A stretch of 64,000 bases of DNA from Streptomyces xylophagus (GTDB lineage Bacteria > Actinomycetota > Actinomycetes > Streptomycetales > Streptomycetaceae), in NCBI RefSeq assembly GCF_000716435.1, contig NZ_JNWO01000027.1, positions 62,001 through 126,000 of the forward strand, in the 5' to 3' direction. Under the pieces are notes generated by a model that was not told the origin of the DNA, did not search any database, and saw nothing but the letters and a program-made list of their open reading frames with translations. Positions 7,853-15,917 of the stretch are shown here, piece by piece. Position numbers and translations under genes: made by a program. Position 1 is the stretch's first letter; every line of letters starts with the position of its first letter.

Positions 7853-8269
7853 TCAGAGCTGATGCCACCACGGCACGCCGAGATCGCCGATCATGATGTT
7901 CTTGGCCCTCGCAATGATCTTGTCGTCGAGGGCGGAGACAAGGGCGCGCAGTTCGCGTGCACTCTTCGTGGGCAGAGCGTGCAGAACCGCTTCGAGGTGA
8001 TCGCGGAAGTACGCCACGTCACAACAGCCGGGGATGCCGCACCGGATCGCGGTCACCGGGTCCGCGATCAGCCTGAGCGGGCCGTGGGCGAGGGCCTTCC
8101 AGTGCCAGAACGCATCCGCTGTTTCGCCGGGCGGGAAGCGGGAGCGTTCGAGTCGGCGCAGATCGGCCGCGCAGGAGCCTGACAGGCGGTCGATGCACGG
8201 GTGGCGTCGTCGACTCCCGTGCCGGAGGGGGAGTTCGCCCCGCAGGGCGGACGGGCGCCTACGCGGCAC
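7853..8269 (-). CDS. Hypothetical protein, 138 residues
   Basis: An Arg-rich N-terminus (PRRRPSALRGELPLRHGSRRR) precedes a region with four cysteines (CIDRLSGSCAADL, RCGIPGCCDVAYF) that could bind a metal. A helical tail follows, ending DLGVPWWHQL. I do not recognise the family. The GTG start at 8269 has no clear ribosome site. A short ATG frame begins at 8293 on the same strand (MTYNRKGSAA, then TAG) and overlaps this start, so the true N-terminus may be split by a frameshift. It is divergent from the HAD hydrolase. Confidence 0.55.
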   Translation of the reverse strand: MPRRRPSALRGELPLRHGSRRRHPCIDRLSGSCAADLRRLERSRFPPGETADAFWHWKALAHGPLRLIADPVTAIRCGIPGCCDVAYFRDHLEAVLHALPTKSARELRALVSALDDKIIARAKNIMIGDLGVPWWHQL

Positions 8270-8355
8270 TGCCCTTTCGGTTGTAGGTCATGAGGGCAAG
8301 GTACAGAACCGCGCATCAGGCAGCCACCGACTTGATCCTCCGTACGATGCCGCGC

Positions 8356-9099
8356 ATGACCGGAAGCGTCGTGCTGTGGGACTTCGACGGGACCTTGGCG
8401 TTCCGGGACGGCATGTGGCGTGGGTGCCTCGTCGAGGCGTTGAGCGAGGTCGCGCCCGGGCTCGGTGTAGTCGGTGCCGATGTGCGGCCCGGGCTGCGCG
8501 ACGGCTTTCCCTGGCATCGGCCCGAGACCGGGCATCCCGAGCTGGGCTCCCCCGACGCCTGGTGGGACGCGCTTCAACCGCTCTTCGTGAAGGCGTACGT
8601 CGACGCGGGCGTCGACGCCCGGCTCGCCGCCCGCGCCGCGCGGGGCGTACGGACCCACTACACCGACGCGAGCCGCTGGACCGTCTTCCCCGACAGTGTC
8701 GCCGCACTGGAGGAACTCGCCGCGGCCGGCTGGCTCCATGTCATCGTCAGTAACCATGTGCCGGAGCTCGACGGTCTGCTGCACGATCTCGGGCTCGGCG
8801 GACACTTCACGGCTGTCGTCAACTCCTCGCTCGTCGGCTGGGAGAAGCCGCACCGGCGGATCTTCGAGGTGGCGTTGGAGCGGGCCGGATATCCCGAGCG
8901 GGTCTGGATGGTCGGCGACAACCCGGTGGCCGATGTCGCCGGCGCCCGGGCCGTCGGAATCCCCGGCATCCTCATCCGCGCGGGACATGACGACGGGCTG
9001 CGACCGGCCGTACGGCGCGTCCTCGACGGGGATGTGGACTCCATGGGGACTTCGAGCACGGGAAGAGGCCTCCCGGAGATCTCTCCGGAAGGCCTCTGA
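8356..9099 (+). CDS. HAD family hydrolase
   Basis: A 247-residue protein with the HAD motifs in order: LWDFDGTLAF (motif I, nucleophile Asp), VIVSNHVPEL (motif II), GWEKPHRRIF (motif III Lys) and WMVGDNPVADVAGAR (motif IV). Haloacid dehalogenase-like enzymes mostly cleave phosphate esters. The cap region between motifs I and II suggests subclass I, like phosphoglycolate or pyrophosphate phosphatases, but the substrate is unknown. ATG 8356 is used; ATG 8347 is an equal alternative. A strong inverted repeat overlaps its stop codon. Confidence 0.82.
   Translation: MTGSVVLWDFDGTLAFRDGMWRGCLVEALSEVAPGLGVVGADVRPGLRDGFPWHRPETGHPELGSPDAWWDALQPLFVKAYVDAGVDARLAARAARGVRTHYTDASRWTVFPDSVAALEELAAAGWLHVIVSNHVPELDGLLHDLGLGGHFTAVVNSSLVGWEKPHRRIFEVALERAGYPERVWMVGDNPVADVAGARAVGIPGILIRAGHDDGLRPAVRRVLDGDVDSMGTSSTGRGLPEISPEGL
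9064..9097. terminator. Bidirectional hairpin terminator between HAD gene and tRNA-Val
   Basis: AGAGGCCTCCCGGAGA (9064-9079) pairs with TCTCCGGAAGGCCTCT (9082-9097) with one mismatch. It overlaps the last codons of the HAD gene and lies just downstream of the minus-strand tRNA, so it can serve both transcripts. Confidence 0.7.
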
Positions 9100-9113
9100 C
9101 CTGCTGCTTATCC

Positions 9114-9188
9114 TGGTGGGCGCGGACGGTTTCGAACCGCCGACATTCGCCTTGTAAGGGCGACGCTCTACCCCTGAGCTACGCGCCC
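9114..9188 (-). tRNA. tRNA-Val (UAC anticodon), CCA encoded
   Basis: Read on the minus strand, the gene starts GGGCGCGTAGCTCAGGGGTA, giving the acceptor strand and D-arm. The anticodon arm is TCGCC-CTTACAA-GGCGA with anticodon TAC, and the T-arm carries GGTTCGAAACC. The acceptor closes as CGCGCCC, then discriminator A and an encoded CCA (9114-9116). The seven-base-pair acceptor stem is perfect. Confidence 0.95.
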
Positions 9189-9251
9189 AGGACGAGTCGA
9201 CAGCCTACATTGCCGGGGGGCCTGTCCTGCAAACCCGTATCGCCACGGAAG

Positions 9252-9297
9252 AAGGTCAAGGGGGAGGTCAGGGGAACGTCGAGGGGAAGGTCAGGGC
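9252..9297. repeat. Imperfect 12-base direct repeats upstream of the DUF4097 gene
   Basis: Four purine-rich copies resembling AGGTCAGGGGAA follow one another (AAGGTCAAGGGGG, AGGTCAGGGG, AACGTCGAGGGG, AAGGTCAGGG). They lie in the 238-base gap between the tRNA and the lipoprotein gene and end 130 bases before its start. They could be regulator sites; nothing else is evident in this gap. Confidence 0.5.
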
Positions 9298-9426
9298 ACT
9301 GTCGGGGGTTTACCCCACCCCCGGTCCGGGAGCGCACCGGATGCCCCCGCGGACCGCCGCTCCCTACGGTCGTAGGGAGCCGTAGGAGTCACCGGGACTC
9401 CGCGTCCGTCCCAGGGGGAAATCACC

Positions 9427-10224
9427 GTGACCCGCACCCGAACCCGTGGCCGCACCCGCGCCACCCGCGCCCTCACCGCGACCACCGCCCTCGCCCTGCT
9501 TCTCCTCGGCGCCACCGCCTGCGGGACCGCCTCCGCCGGTGACGACAAGCATCCCGATCACCGCGCCTTCGCGCTGCCCGGCCGTACTCTCACGATCGAC
9601 TCCGACGACTCGGCGCTCGAGATCGTCGCCGCGGACTCGAACCCGGCCGGGAAGATCGAGGTCACCCGGTGGTGGCAGGGAAGCGTGGCGATCGGTTCGG
9701 ATCCCAAGGTGACCTGGGCGATGGACGGCGACCGGCTGAAGCTGCGGATGAAGTGTTCCGGTGTGATCGCCGACTGTTCGGTCAAGCACCGGATCGAGGT
9801 GCCGCGCGGGGTCGCCGTCAAGGTGGAGGACGGGGACGGGAGCGTGCGGGCGCGGGGGTTCACGGACGCGCTGAGTGTGCGTACGCACGACGGGTCCGTG
9901 CACGTGACCGACTCCACCGGGCCGCTGACGCTGCACAGCGGGGACGGGTCCGTGCACGCCGAGGTGTCGTCCCGGCAGGTGCACGCGACCACCGGTGACG
10001 GGTCCGTGCACCTCGAACTCGGCGCCGTACCGGACCTGGTGGAGTCCCGCAGCGGCGACGGGTCCGTGACGATCGCGTTGCCCAAGGGGGCGGCCAAGTA
10101 CCGCGTGACGACCAAGACCGGGGACGGAGGGGTGGATGTGTCCGTGCCTCGGGACTCGTCGAGTTCTCATGTGGTGACCGCCCACACGGGCGACGGGAAA
10201 GTCACGGTGCGGAACGCGAACTGA
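9427..10224 (+). CDS. DUF4097-type beta-repeat lipoprotein
   Basis: A 265-residue protein with an Arg-rich start, a hydrophobic stretch and a lipobox LLGATAC, indicating a membrane-anchored lipoprotein. The body is a run of short beta repeats, six carrying GDGSV or HDGSV (residues about 137-260), matching the DUF4097 (putative adhesin) beta-helix family. Its role is unknown; the repeats suggest an extracytoplasmic scaffold. GTG 9427 has AGGGGGAAA about 6 bases upstream. The coiled-coil protein gene follows 71 bases later on the same strand. Confidence 0.8.
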   Translation: MTRTRTRGRTRATRALTATTALALLLLGATACGTASAGDDKHPDHRAFALPGRTLTIDSDDSALEIVAADSNPAGKIEVTRWWQGSVAIGSDPKVTWAMDGDRLKLRMKCSGVIADCSVKHRIEVPRGVAVKVEDGDGSVRARGFTDALSVRTHDGSVHVTDSTGPLTLHSGDGSVHAEVSSRQVHATTGDGSVHLELGAVPDLVESRSGDGSVTIALPKGAAKYRVTTKTGDGGVDVSVPRDSSSSHVVTAHTGDGKVTVRNAN

Positions 10225-10295
10225 CCGGCCCGTGTGTTCGTCCTCTACCGGTGGGAGAATGACAGCGGTCAGGACGAAAGACACGGGAGAGGGAT

Positions 10296-11705
10296 GTGAC
10301 GGCGACACCAGCGCAGCCGTATTCGCCGCTCACACGGCCCCGGCGCGGTTCCGCCGCCGAGCGTGCCCGTACGACCAGGGCCGTTCTCGACACCCTCACG
10401 GTGATGGGCCTCCCGCTGCTCGTCGGTGTGCTCGCGCTGCCCGCCGCGTTCGCGGGCGGTGGCACCCGGCGCTGGTTCGGCGGGCGGGCGGACAGCCAGC
10501 GGGCCGAGGCGCAGGCGGCGAAGGACGCGGCGGCTGCCGCGTTCTACGAGCTGGACACCGCCCAGCGGGATCTGCGGATCTCGATAGACACCATCACCGC
10601 GGTCGACGACTCGCCGGCCGCCCGGCGCGCAGTGACCGACTTCGAGGCGCTGGGCCGGCGCATCGACGAGGCGAGCGGGCGGTACATCAACGCCGTCGAC
10701 GCGCACGACCTCGACCGCGATGACCTGGAGGCCGCCGCCGCGAACCGCGCCCGTACCGAACTGACCGCCGCCAAGGACCAGTTGGGCCAGGTCAAGCAGG
10801 AGCTGGACCGGTTCGAGAGCGGGCTCGGGCCGCTGCTCGGCAAGGCGGAGACCCAGCTGGCCCGGCTGGCACCGGCCGTCGAGCGGGCCCGGCAGGCACT
10901 GCTCGCCGCCAGCAACGCCCTGGACGCCGTACGGGCATCGGGGCTGCGGGCCGACGCGCTCGCCGCCCGGCTCGCCGCGCTCGGCCCCGAGCTGACGAAG
11001 CTGAACCAGGGCGCCGGGCAGCACGGCGTACCGCAGACGTTGGAGCGGGCGACGCAGGTCGCCCGGGAGGCGGAGGCCATCAGGGCCGAGGCCGACGGGC
11101 TGCCCGAGCGGGCCGCCGAGATCGACCACCGGCTGGTGTCGTTGCGGACCCGCGCCCAGGCGCTGACCACCCGCGCCGGCCAGGTCGACCCGGTGCTGAG
11201 CGAGCTGCGGCGGCGCTTCTCCGCCGCCTGCTGGCAGGACCTCCAGCACGTCCCGGACCAGGCCGGCGAGAACGTACGGCAGGCCGAGGCGAAGCTGAAG
11301 GAGGCGCAGGCGGCCCGGGACGCGCAGCGCTGGCCGGACGCCACGTCACTGCTGTCGACCGTACGGGCGCTGCTGAACACCACCGACGAGGCCGTGTCGG
11401 CCGCGGGTGACCGGCTGCGCCGACTGAACGCCGTACAGAAGGACCCCCAGCAGGAGATCGACCGCACCCGCTTCGCGATCCGCGACGCCCAACGCCTCGC
11501 GATGACGGGCCGCACCACCCCCGAACCGCGCCACGCCCGCCCCCTCGACGACGCCGTCGCCCGCCTCGACCGCGCGATCACCACGCTGGAGGGCCGCCAC
11601 CCCGACTACTGGCACTTCCTGACGGAGACGGAGGCCGTACGGCAGTCCGTGGCGCGGGTGGTCGGCCAGATCCGCGAGGAGCGCGGGACCGCCGCCGGGC
11701 ACTGA
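10296..11705 (+). CDS. Coiled-coil protein with one N-terminal membrane helix
   Basis: A 469-residue protein with one transmembrane segment (about residues 34-54, VMGLPLLVGVLALPAAFAGG). The rest is almost entirely Ala, Glu, Arg, Gln and Leu-rich helices with heptad character, likely a long coiled coil facing one side of the membrane. I do not recognise a catalytic motif. Similar uncharacterised proteins occur in Streptomyces. GTG 10296 sits just after GGGAGAGGG. It follows the DUF4097 lipoprotein closely and may be co-transcribed, suggesting an envelope role. Confidence 0.7.
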   Translation: MTATPAQPYSPLTRPRRGSAAERARTTRAVLDTLTVMGLPLLVGVLALPAAFAGGGTRRWFGGRADSQRAEAQAAKDAAAAAFYELDTAQRDLRISIDTITAVDDSPAARRAVTDFEALGRRIDEASGRYINAVDAHDLDRDDLEAAAANRARTELTAAKDQLGQVKQELDRFESGLGPLLGKAETQLARLAPAVERARQALLAASNALDAVRASGLRADALAARLAALGPELTKLNQGAGQHGVPQTLERATQVAREAEAIRAEADGLPERAAEIDHRLVSLRTRAQALTTRAGQVDPVLSELRRRFSAACWQDLQHVPDQAGENVRQAEAKLKEAQAARDAQRWPDATSLLSTVRALLNTTDEAVSAAGDRLRRLNAVQKDPQQEIDRTRFAIRDAQRLAMTGRTTPEPRHARPLDDAVARLDRAITTLEGRHPDYWHFLTETEAVRQSVARVVGQIREERGTAAGH

Positions 11706-12011
11706 GGTCGTCCGAGCGCGACTGCCAGTACCTCCCGCAGTGGTGTCGGCGGACTCCCGCAGGAGACGGGGTCGTCGTGCAGGGCGGACACGGTGTTGTT
11801 CTCGGTCCGCGTCGGTATGGTGGTCAGCCACAACTTGCCGTCAACTCGGCTGCTGTAGAGGCCAGTTGGGGTCGGGGCCGAGTGTACGGTGTCCGCCGCG
11901 CGGGGTCACTGCGAGGTCGTCCGGGGCGCGCGGATCGGTCGATCGCCGGCACGGTACGGTGTGCGGCAGTCGATCGCCCGTTCTGCGATCGCTGACCACC
12001 AAGGGGGTTTC
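11706..12011. promoter_or_regulatory. 306-base gap with paired direct repeats before the hydrolase
   Basis: No gene is seen. GTCGATCGCC occurs at 11938-11947 and 11969-11978, 31 bases apart (about three helical turns), followed by the related TGCGATCGCTG near 11984. TACGGTGT occurs at 11885-11892 and 11955-11962. The phased spacing just upstream of the start at 12012 suggests regulator binding sites, but no regulator is known. Confidence 0.4.
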
Positions 12012-13355
12012 ATGATTCACCGCCGCCCGCGCCACCGTCGCAGACTGATCGCCATATCGGTCGGTTCGGCGGGTGCGCTGGCCGTCCTGCTGGGTGTGGG
12101 ACTGACCTCGGCGATGGCCTCCGGGTCGTCGTCCGCCACGCCTGCGCCCACCGCGTCCTCGTCCGCCCCGACCACGCCCTGGGCGCCCGAGAACGACGAG
12201 AAGCCGCTGGGCAACCAGAAGACCGTACACCCGAAGACGCTCGCGGCCGGCCGCACGGCCTCGGCCGCTCTGCAGCTCAAGATCCCCGCACCGAGCGGGA
12301 AGTACAGCGTGGGCATGGTCGGCCTGCACCTCGTCGACAAGTCCCGTCCGGATCCGTATGTGTCCGGCAGCACGTCCCGCGAGCTCATGGTCTCGCTCTG
12401 GTATCCGGCCAAGTCCACGTCCGGGCACTACCAGGCGCCGTGGATGCCGTCGATCTCCGGCGCCCACTTCCTCGCCTCGCGCGGGCTGTCGCCGCAGCTG
12501 GTGACCCTGCCGGCCACGGCGGGTCATGTTCTCGCCCCGGTGAACACCGCGCTCGGCAAGCTGCCCGTCCTGCTCTACTCGACCGGGCTGCACTCGGACC
12601 GTGCGACGGGCACCGCGCTCGTCCAGGATCTCGCCAGCCGCGGCTACCTCGTCGTCACCGTCGACCACACGCATGACGCCAACGAGGTGCAGTTCCCCGG
12701 CAACCGGCTCGAGGTCAACAAGATGCCGGCGGGCACGCACTCCTCCGACACGCTCAAGGTGCGCGCGGCCGACATCAAGTTCGTCATCAACCAGCTCAAG
12801 ACGCTCAGCACGGGCGGCAACCCGGACGCCGGCCACGCCACGCTCCCCACCGGGCTGGCGAAGGACGTCGACATGACGAAGATCGGGATGTTCGGCTGGT
12901 CGCTGGGCGGCGCGGCGGTCGACACCGCCATGCAGCTCGACAGCCGTATCGCCGCCGGTGCCAACCTGGACGGCCAGTTCTTCGGGACGGCGCCGAGCAA
13001 GGACCTGAAGCGCCCCTTCATGCTCTTCAGCTCAGGCACCCACAACCGCAACAACGACGCGTCGTGGCGCACGCTGTGGTCGCACCTGAAGGGATACAAG
13101 GTCGACATCAAGCTCAAGGGCGCGGCGCACCTGTCCTTCAGCGACAACGAGTGGATGGTGACCCAGGAGGCGCGCCTGCTCGGGCTCTCCCAGGCGCAGC
13201 TCCAGCAGCAGTACGGCACGATCGACCCGACCCGCGCGATCGCGGTCCAACGCGTCTATCTCGCGGCCTTCTTCGACCAGGAGCTGCTCAAGAAGCACAG
13301 CACCCTGCTCGACGGGACCAGCAGCAAGTACCCGGAGATCTCGTTCGTCCCCTGA
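12012..13355 (+). CDS. Secreted alpha/beta hydrolase (PAF-acetylhydrolase-like)
   Basis: A 447-residue protein with an Arg-rich n-region (RRPRHRRR), a hydrophobic helix (residues about 14-36) and an Ala/Ser/Thr-rich linker, as for exported Streptomyces enzymes. The hydrolase core has LPVLLYSTGLHSDR (oxyanion region) and GMFGWSLGGAA, with nucleophile Ser at residue 297. The layout resembles platelet-activating-factor acetylhydrolase isoform II/dienelactone hydrolase-like esterases. The natural substrate is unknown. ATG 12012 follows AAGGGGG. A hairpin terminator follows the stop. Confidence 0.82.
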   Translation: MIHRRPRHRRRLIAISVGSAGALAVLLGVGLTSAMASGSSSATPAPTASSSAPTTPWAPENDEKPLGNQKTVHPKTLAAGRTASAALQLKIPAPSGKYSVGMVGLHLVDKSRPDPYVSGSTSRELMVSLWYPAKSTSGHYQAPWMPSISGAHFLASRGLSPQLVTLPATAGHVLAPVNTALGKLPVLLYSTGLHSDRATGTALVQDLASRGYLVVTVDHTHDANEVQFPGNRLEVNKMPAGTHSSDTLKVRAADIKFVINQLKTLSTGGNPDAGHATLPTGLAKDVDMTKIGMFGWSLGGAAVDTAMQLDSRIAAGANLDGQFFGTAPSKDLKRPFMLFSSGTHNRNNDASWRTLWSHLKGYKVDIKLKGAAHLSFSDNEWMVTQEARLLGLSQAQLQQQYGTIDPTRAIAVQRVYLAAFFDQELLKKHSTLLDGTSSKYPEISFVP

Positions 13356-13376
13356 CCGGACGACCGATCGGACATC

Positions 13377-13411
13377 CGAAGGGCGGTTCCCGTTCACGGG
13401 TCCGCCCTTCG
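13377..13411 (+). terminator. Hairpin terminator after the hydrolase gene
   Basis: CGAAGGGCGG (13377-13386) pairs with CCGCCCTTCG (13402-13411), and the loop can pair further. It begins 22 bases after the hydrolase stop. Confidence 0.7.
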
Positions 13412-13527
13412 ACGTGTCGGGAGTGGTGCCCCAGCACCTCCCGGCCGCCCAGTGGCCCGTTCACACGTACGACACTGGGGTGATTGTGTGATGGTAATGT
13501 GACGGCGCCAGGGCGCAAGGCTAGAAC

Positions 13528-13543
13528 GTTCGACTTATCGAAC
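13528..13543. promoter_or_regulatory. Perfect 6-4-6 inverted repeat before the pgs-like operon
   Basis: GTTCGA-CTTA-TCGAAC is a perfect palindrome 14 bases before the GTG used for the next gene. It is a good candidate operator for the five-gene operon. If it overlaps the promoter, translation of the first gene may really begin at ATG 13638. Confidence 0.5.
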
Positions 13544-13556
13544 AATCGGGCGCCCG

Positions 13557-15902
13557 GTGCCAGTTGAGGAAGGATCCCCCGCCCTGCCCTCCGCCCCCCG
13601 GGCGCCGCGCCGACACCGCATCCGCCGCCGCGCCGATATGCCGATACTTGGCGGGGTGCGCCCGCCGGTCGCCGCACTCGTCGTACTTTTGCTGGTGGTC
13701 GCCGCCCTGACCGTGATCAGCCTCGACGGCATCCACGCCGGACGGGTCCCGCAGGCCGTGTCCGACGGGGAGCAGCAGATCGCCGCGGACACCGCACTGT
13801 CGCTGCGCACCACGATCGACGCCGAGGCGCGCACGGTACGCCGTACGGCCAACGCCTACCCGGCGACAGGCGCATCGACCCCCGCGAACGCGCTCAAAGG
13901 ACTGACTTCCGCCAGGAAGGCGATCCTCGGCAGTGCGCTGCTCGACCCGCACACCGGCAAACTGCTGGCGGCCGGCGGGCGGACCGTGCAGCTGGCCGGC
14001 GTGAACGTCGTCAGGACGGCGTCCGGGCACGGGGCGATCCCGGCCCGGCTGGTGACGTCGAGCGGCACGCGGCAACTGCTGTACTTCGCCAGGGTCACGC
14101 TGCCCGCGCAACAGGACGACGCCAACCAGGACCAGAACCAGGTCTCGACCCAACGGCAGTGGCTGCTGGTGGTCTCCGAGGCGCTCCCCACCCCCACGGT
14201 GTACGGCGACGGACGCACCGCCCGAGTGCTGGACGCGAGCGGCACCGCGCTCGCCACCACGACCCACGGCACGGCGTCGCCGGCCGCAGCCGACAGCGGT
14301 CTGCCCTCGGCGGCGACCCGCGCGGCGAAGGGGTCGGGGAGTGACAGCGACGCCTCGGGAAGCCTGCTGGGCGCCGCCACGGACAGCCGGCGCACGGTGG
14401 CCGGCTGGGCCCAGGTCGCTTCGACGACCGGTCCGGGCGACACCGACGACCTCGGTCTGGTGGTGCTCACCTTCCGCGCGGTGCCCCTCACGACCACCGC
14501 CGTCGACTACTCGGGCTTCGCGCTCCAGGCCGCGGGGGCGCTGGTCGTGCTCGCGCTGCTGCTCGGGCTCGCGCTGCACTTCTTCCTGCAGCGGCCGCTG
14601 CTGTGGCTCTACCTGTCCGCCGGCCGCCTGGCCCGGGGCGCGACCGAGGACGGGCCGACCGCGTGGGAGGAGCTGTCCCGGCCGGTGCCGGTGAACGGCA
14701 TCGGTGAACTGGCCCGGACCGGGCGGGCGTTGGAGTCACTGCGCCGGCAACTGCTCGGCGAGAGCGGCCCGCAGGAGTTCCCGGTCCGGCGCGGACCGGG
14801 CTACCGGGCGCTGGCCTGGGTCGGCGTGCTGGTGGTGGTCTGCTGGACCGTACCGATGATCTTCGTGTTGAACCGGGCGGACACAACTACCGCGGTTCCG
14901 GCTCCGGTTCTCGCCGTCCAGCAGACGCGCACCGAAATCGCGTCGAACCGGATCCGGCAGTCCCTCGACCAGTTGTATACAGACCTGAGCGACGTGACCG
15001 CGAGTCTGCCGGGCACGAGCCGGGCCGCCCAGACCAAGGTGCTGCGGAACACCCTCGCCGACCACAAGCAGTTCCGCTCGCTGTATCTCCTGGACCGCTC
15101 GGGCGACATCACGCTGCGCGTGGGCGGCACACCGCTGCGCACCCTCGTCCACGTGCCCGACGGCGGCGGGATCACCACTGTCAACACCTCGGGCCGGATC
15201 CCGGCGATCGCCGCCTACGCCCAGGTGGGGGCTGCCAAGGGCAAGGCCCCGGCGGCCGGTGTGGTCCTGTTCGGCGAGATCGACGTGAAGGCCCTCAACT
15301 CCATACTGCCCAGGCCGAAGTTGGGCAGCGTCTGGGTGACGGACGGCGACGACAAGGTGCTGGCGGCGAGTGTGGGCTACCGCGCCTTCCAGTCACTGCC
15401 CGACTCCGGCCTGAGCCGTCTCGCCCGCGCCACCCAGGGCGCCCCGGGGACCGCGGGTACCGCGACCTCGCGGGTACTCCGTACGTCCTCCGGGCCGTCG
15501 GTCGACGCCGCCGCGCCGCTGGCACAGAGCGGCCCGACGGCCCACCTCGGCTGGCACGTGGTGACCGCGGAACCCGCGGCCGCGCTCCAAATTCCCGCGG
15601 TGCAGGCCGAGCAGCGCACCACGCTCGCGGGCATCCTGGGCCTCACCCTGGGCTCGGCCTGCCTGGGCTGGCTGTATGTCGTGGTGATCCGGCCGCTGCG
15701 CTCGGTCGCGGTGCTCGTCGAGCGGCTCGCCGGCGGAGACCGCCGTACCGTGCTGCATCCGGTCAACCACGACGAGGTCGGCTCGGTCACCCGCAGCCTG
15801 GAACTGATCCGCCAGGCCCTGGCGGAACGCGACCGGATGGCCAGATCCGGCCACGCCGCCGGGCCCTCCCCGTCCCTGCGTCAGACCACCCTCCAGCGGT
15901 AG
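13557..15902 (+). CDS. Membrane protein with two Cache-like/HAMP halves and no output domain
   Basis: A 781-residue protein built as a duplication. Each half has a membrane helix, a large extracytoplasmic domain, a second helix and a HAMP-like linker. Helices lie near residues 37-55, 320-345, 418-438 and 689-711; HAMP-like segments follow at about 346-397 and 712-758 (RPLRSVAVLVERLAGGD… DEVGSVTRSLELIRQAL). The outer parts resemble Cache sensors (SLYLLDRSGDITLRVGG). No kinase, cyclase or chemotaxis domain follows. It ends 15 bases before pgsB and heads that operon, where it may sense or regulate polymer synthesis. GTG 13557 or ATG 13638 could be the start. Confidence 0.75.
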   Translation: MPVEEGSPALPSAPRAPRRHRIRRRADMPILGGVRPPVAALVVLLLVVAALTVISLDGIHAGRVPQAVSDGEQQIAADTALSLRTTIDAEARTVRRTANAYPATGASTPANALKGLTSARKAILGSALLDPHTGKLLAAGGRTVQLAGVNVVRTASGHGAIPARLVTSSGTRQLLYFARVTLPAQQDDANQDQNQVSTQRQWLLVVSEALPTPTVYGDGRTARVLDASGTALATTTHGTASPAAADSGLPSAATRAAKGSGSDSDASGSLLGAATDSRRTVAGWAQVASTTGPGDTDDLGLVVLTFRAVPLTTTAVDYSGFALQAAGALVVLALLLGLALHFFLQRPLLWLYLSAGRLARGATEDGPTAWEELSRPVPVNGIGELARTGRALESLRRQLLGESGPQEFPVRRGPGYRALAWVGVLVVVCWTVPMIFVLNRADTTTAVPAPVLAVQQTRTEIASNRIRQSLDQLYTDLSDVTASLPGTSRAAQTKVLRNTLADHKQFRSLYLLDRSGDITLRVGGTPLRTLVHVPDGGGITTVNTSGRIPAIAAYAQVGAAKGKAPAAGVVLFGEIDVKALNSILPRPKLGSVWVTDGDDKVLAASVGYRAFQSLPDSGLSRLARATQGAPGTAGTATSRVLRTSSGPSVDAAAPLAQSGPTAHLGWHVVTAEPAAALQIPAVQAEQRTTLAGILGLTLGSACLGWLYVVVIRPLRSVAVLVERLAGGDRRTVLHPVNHDEVGSVTRSLELIRQALAERDRMARSGHAAGPSPSLRQTTLQR

Positions 15903-15917
15903 AAGGACGGAATCGGC

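Noticed and set aside
9114..9188. tRNA-Val as an integration site of a mobile element
   Set aside because: No integrase, flanking duplicate of the tRNA end or foreign gene content is seen on either side.
13528..13543. LexA/SOS box
   Set aside because: Actinobacterial SOS boxes read TCGAAC-N4-GTTCGA. Here the halves are in the opposite order, so LexA binding is not supported.
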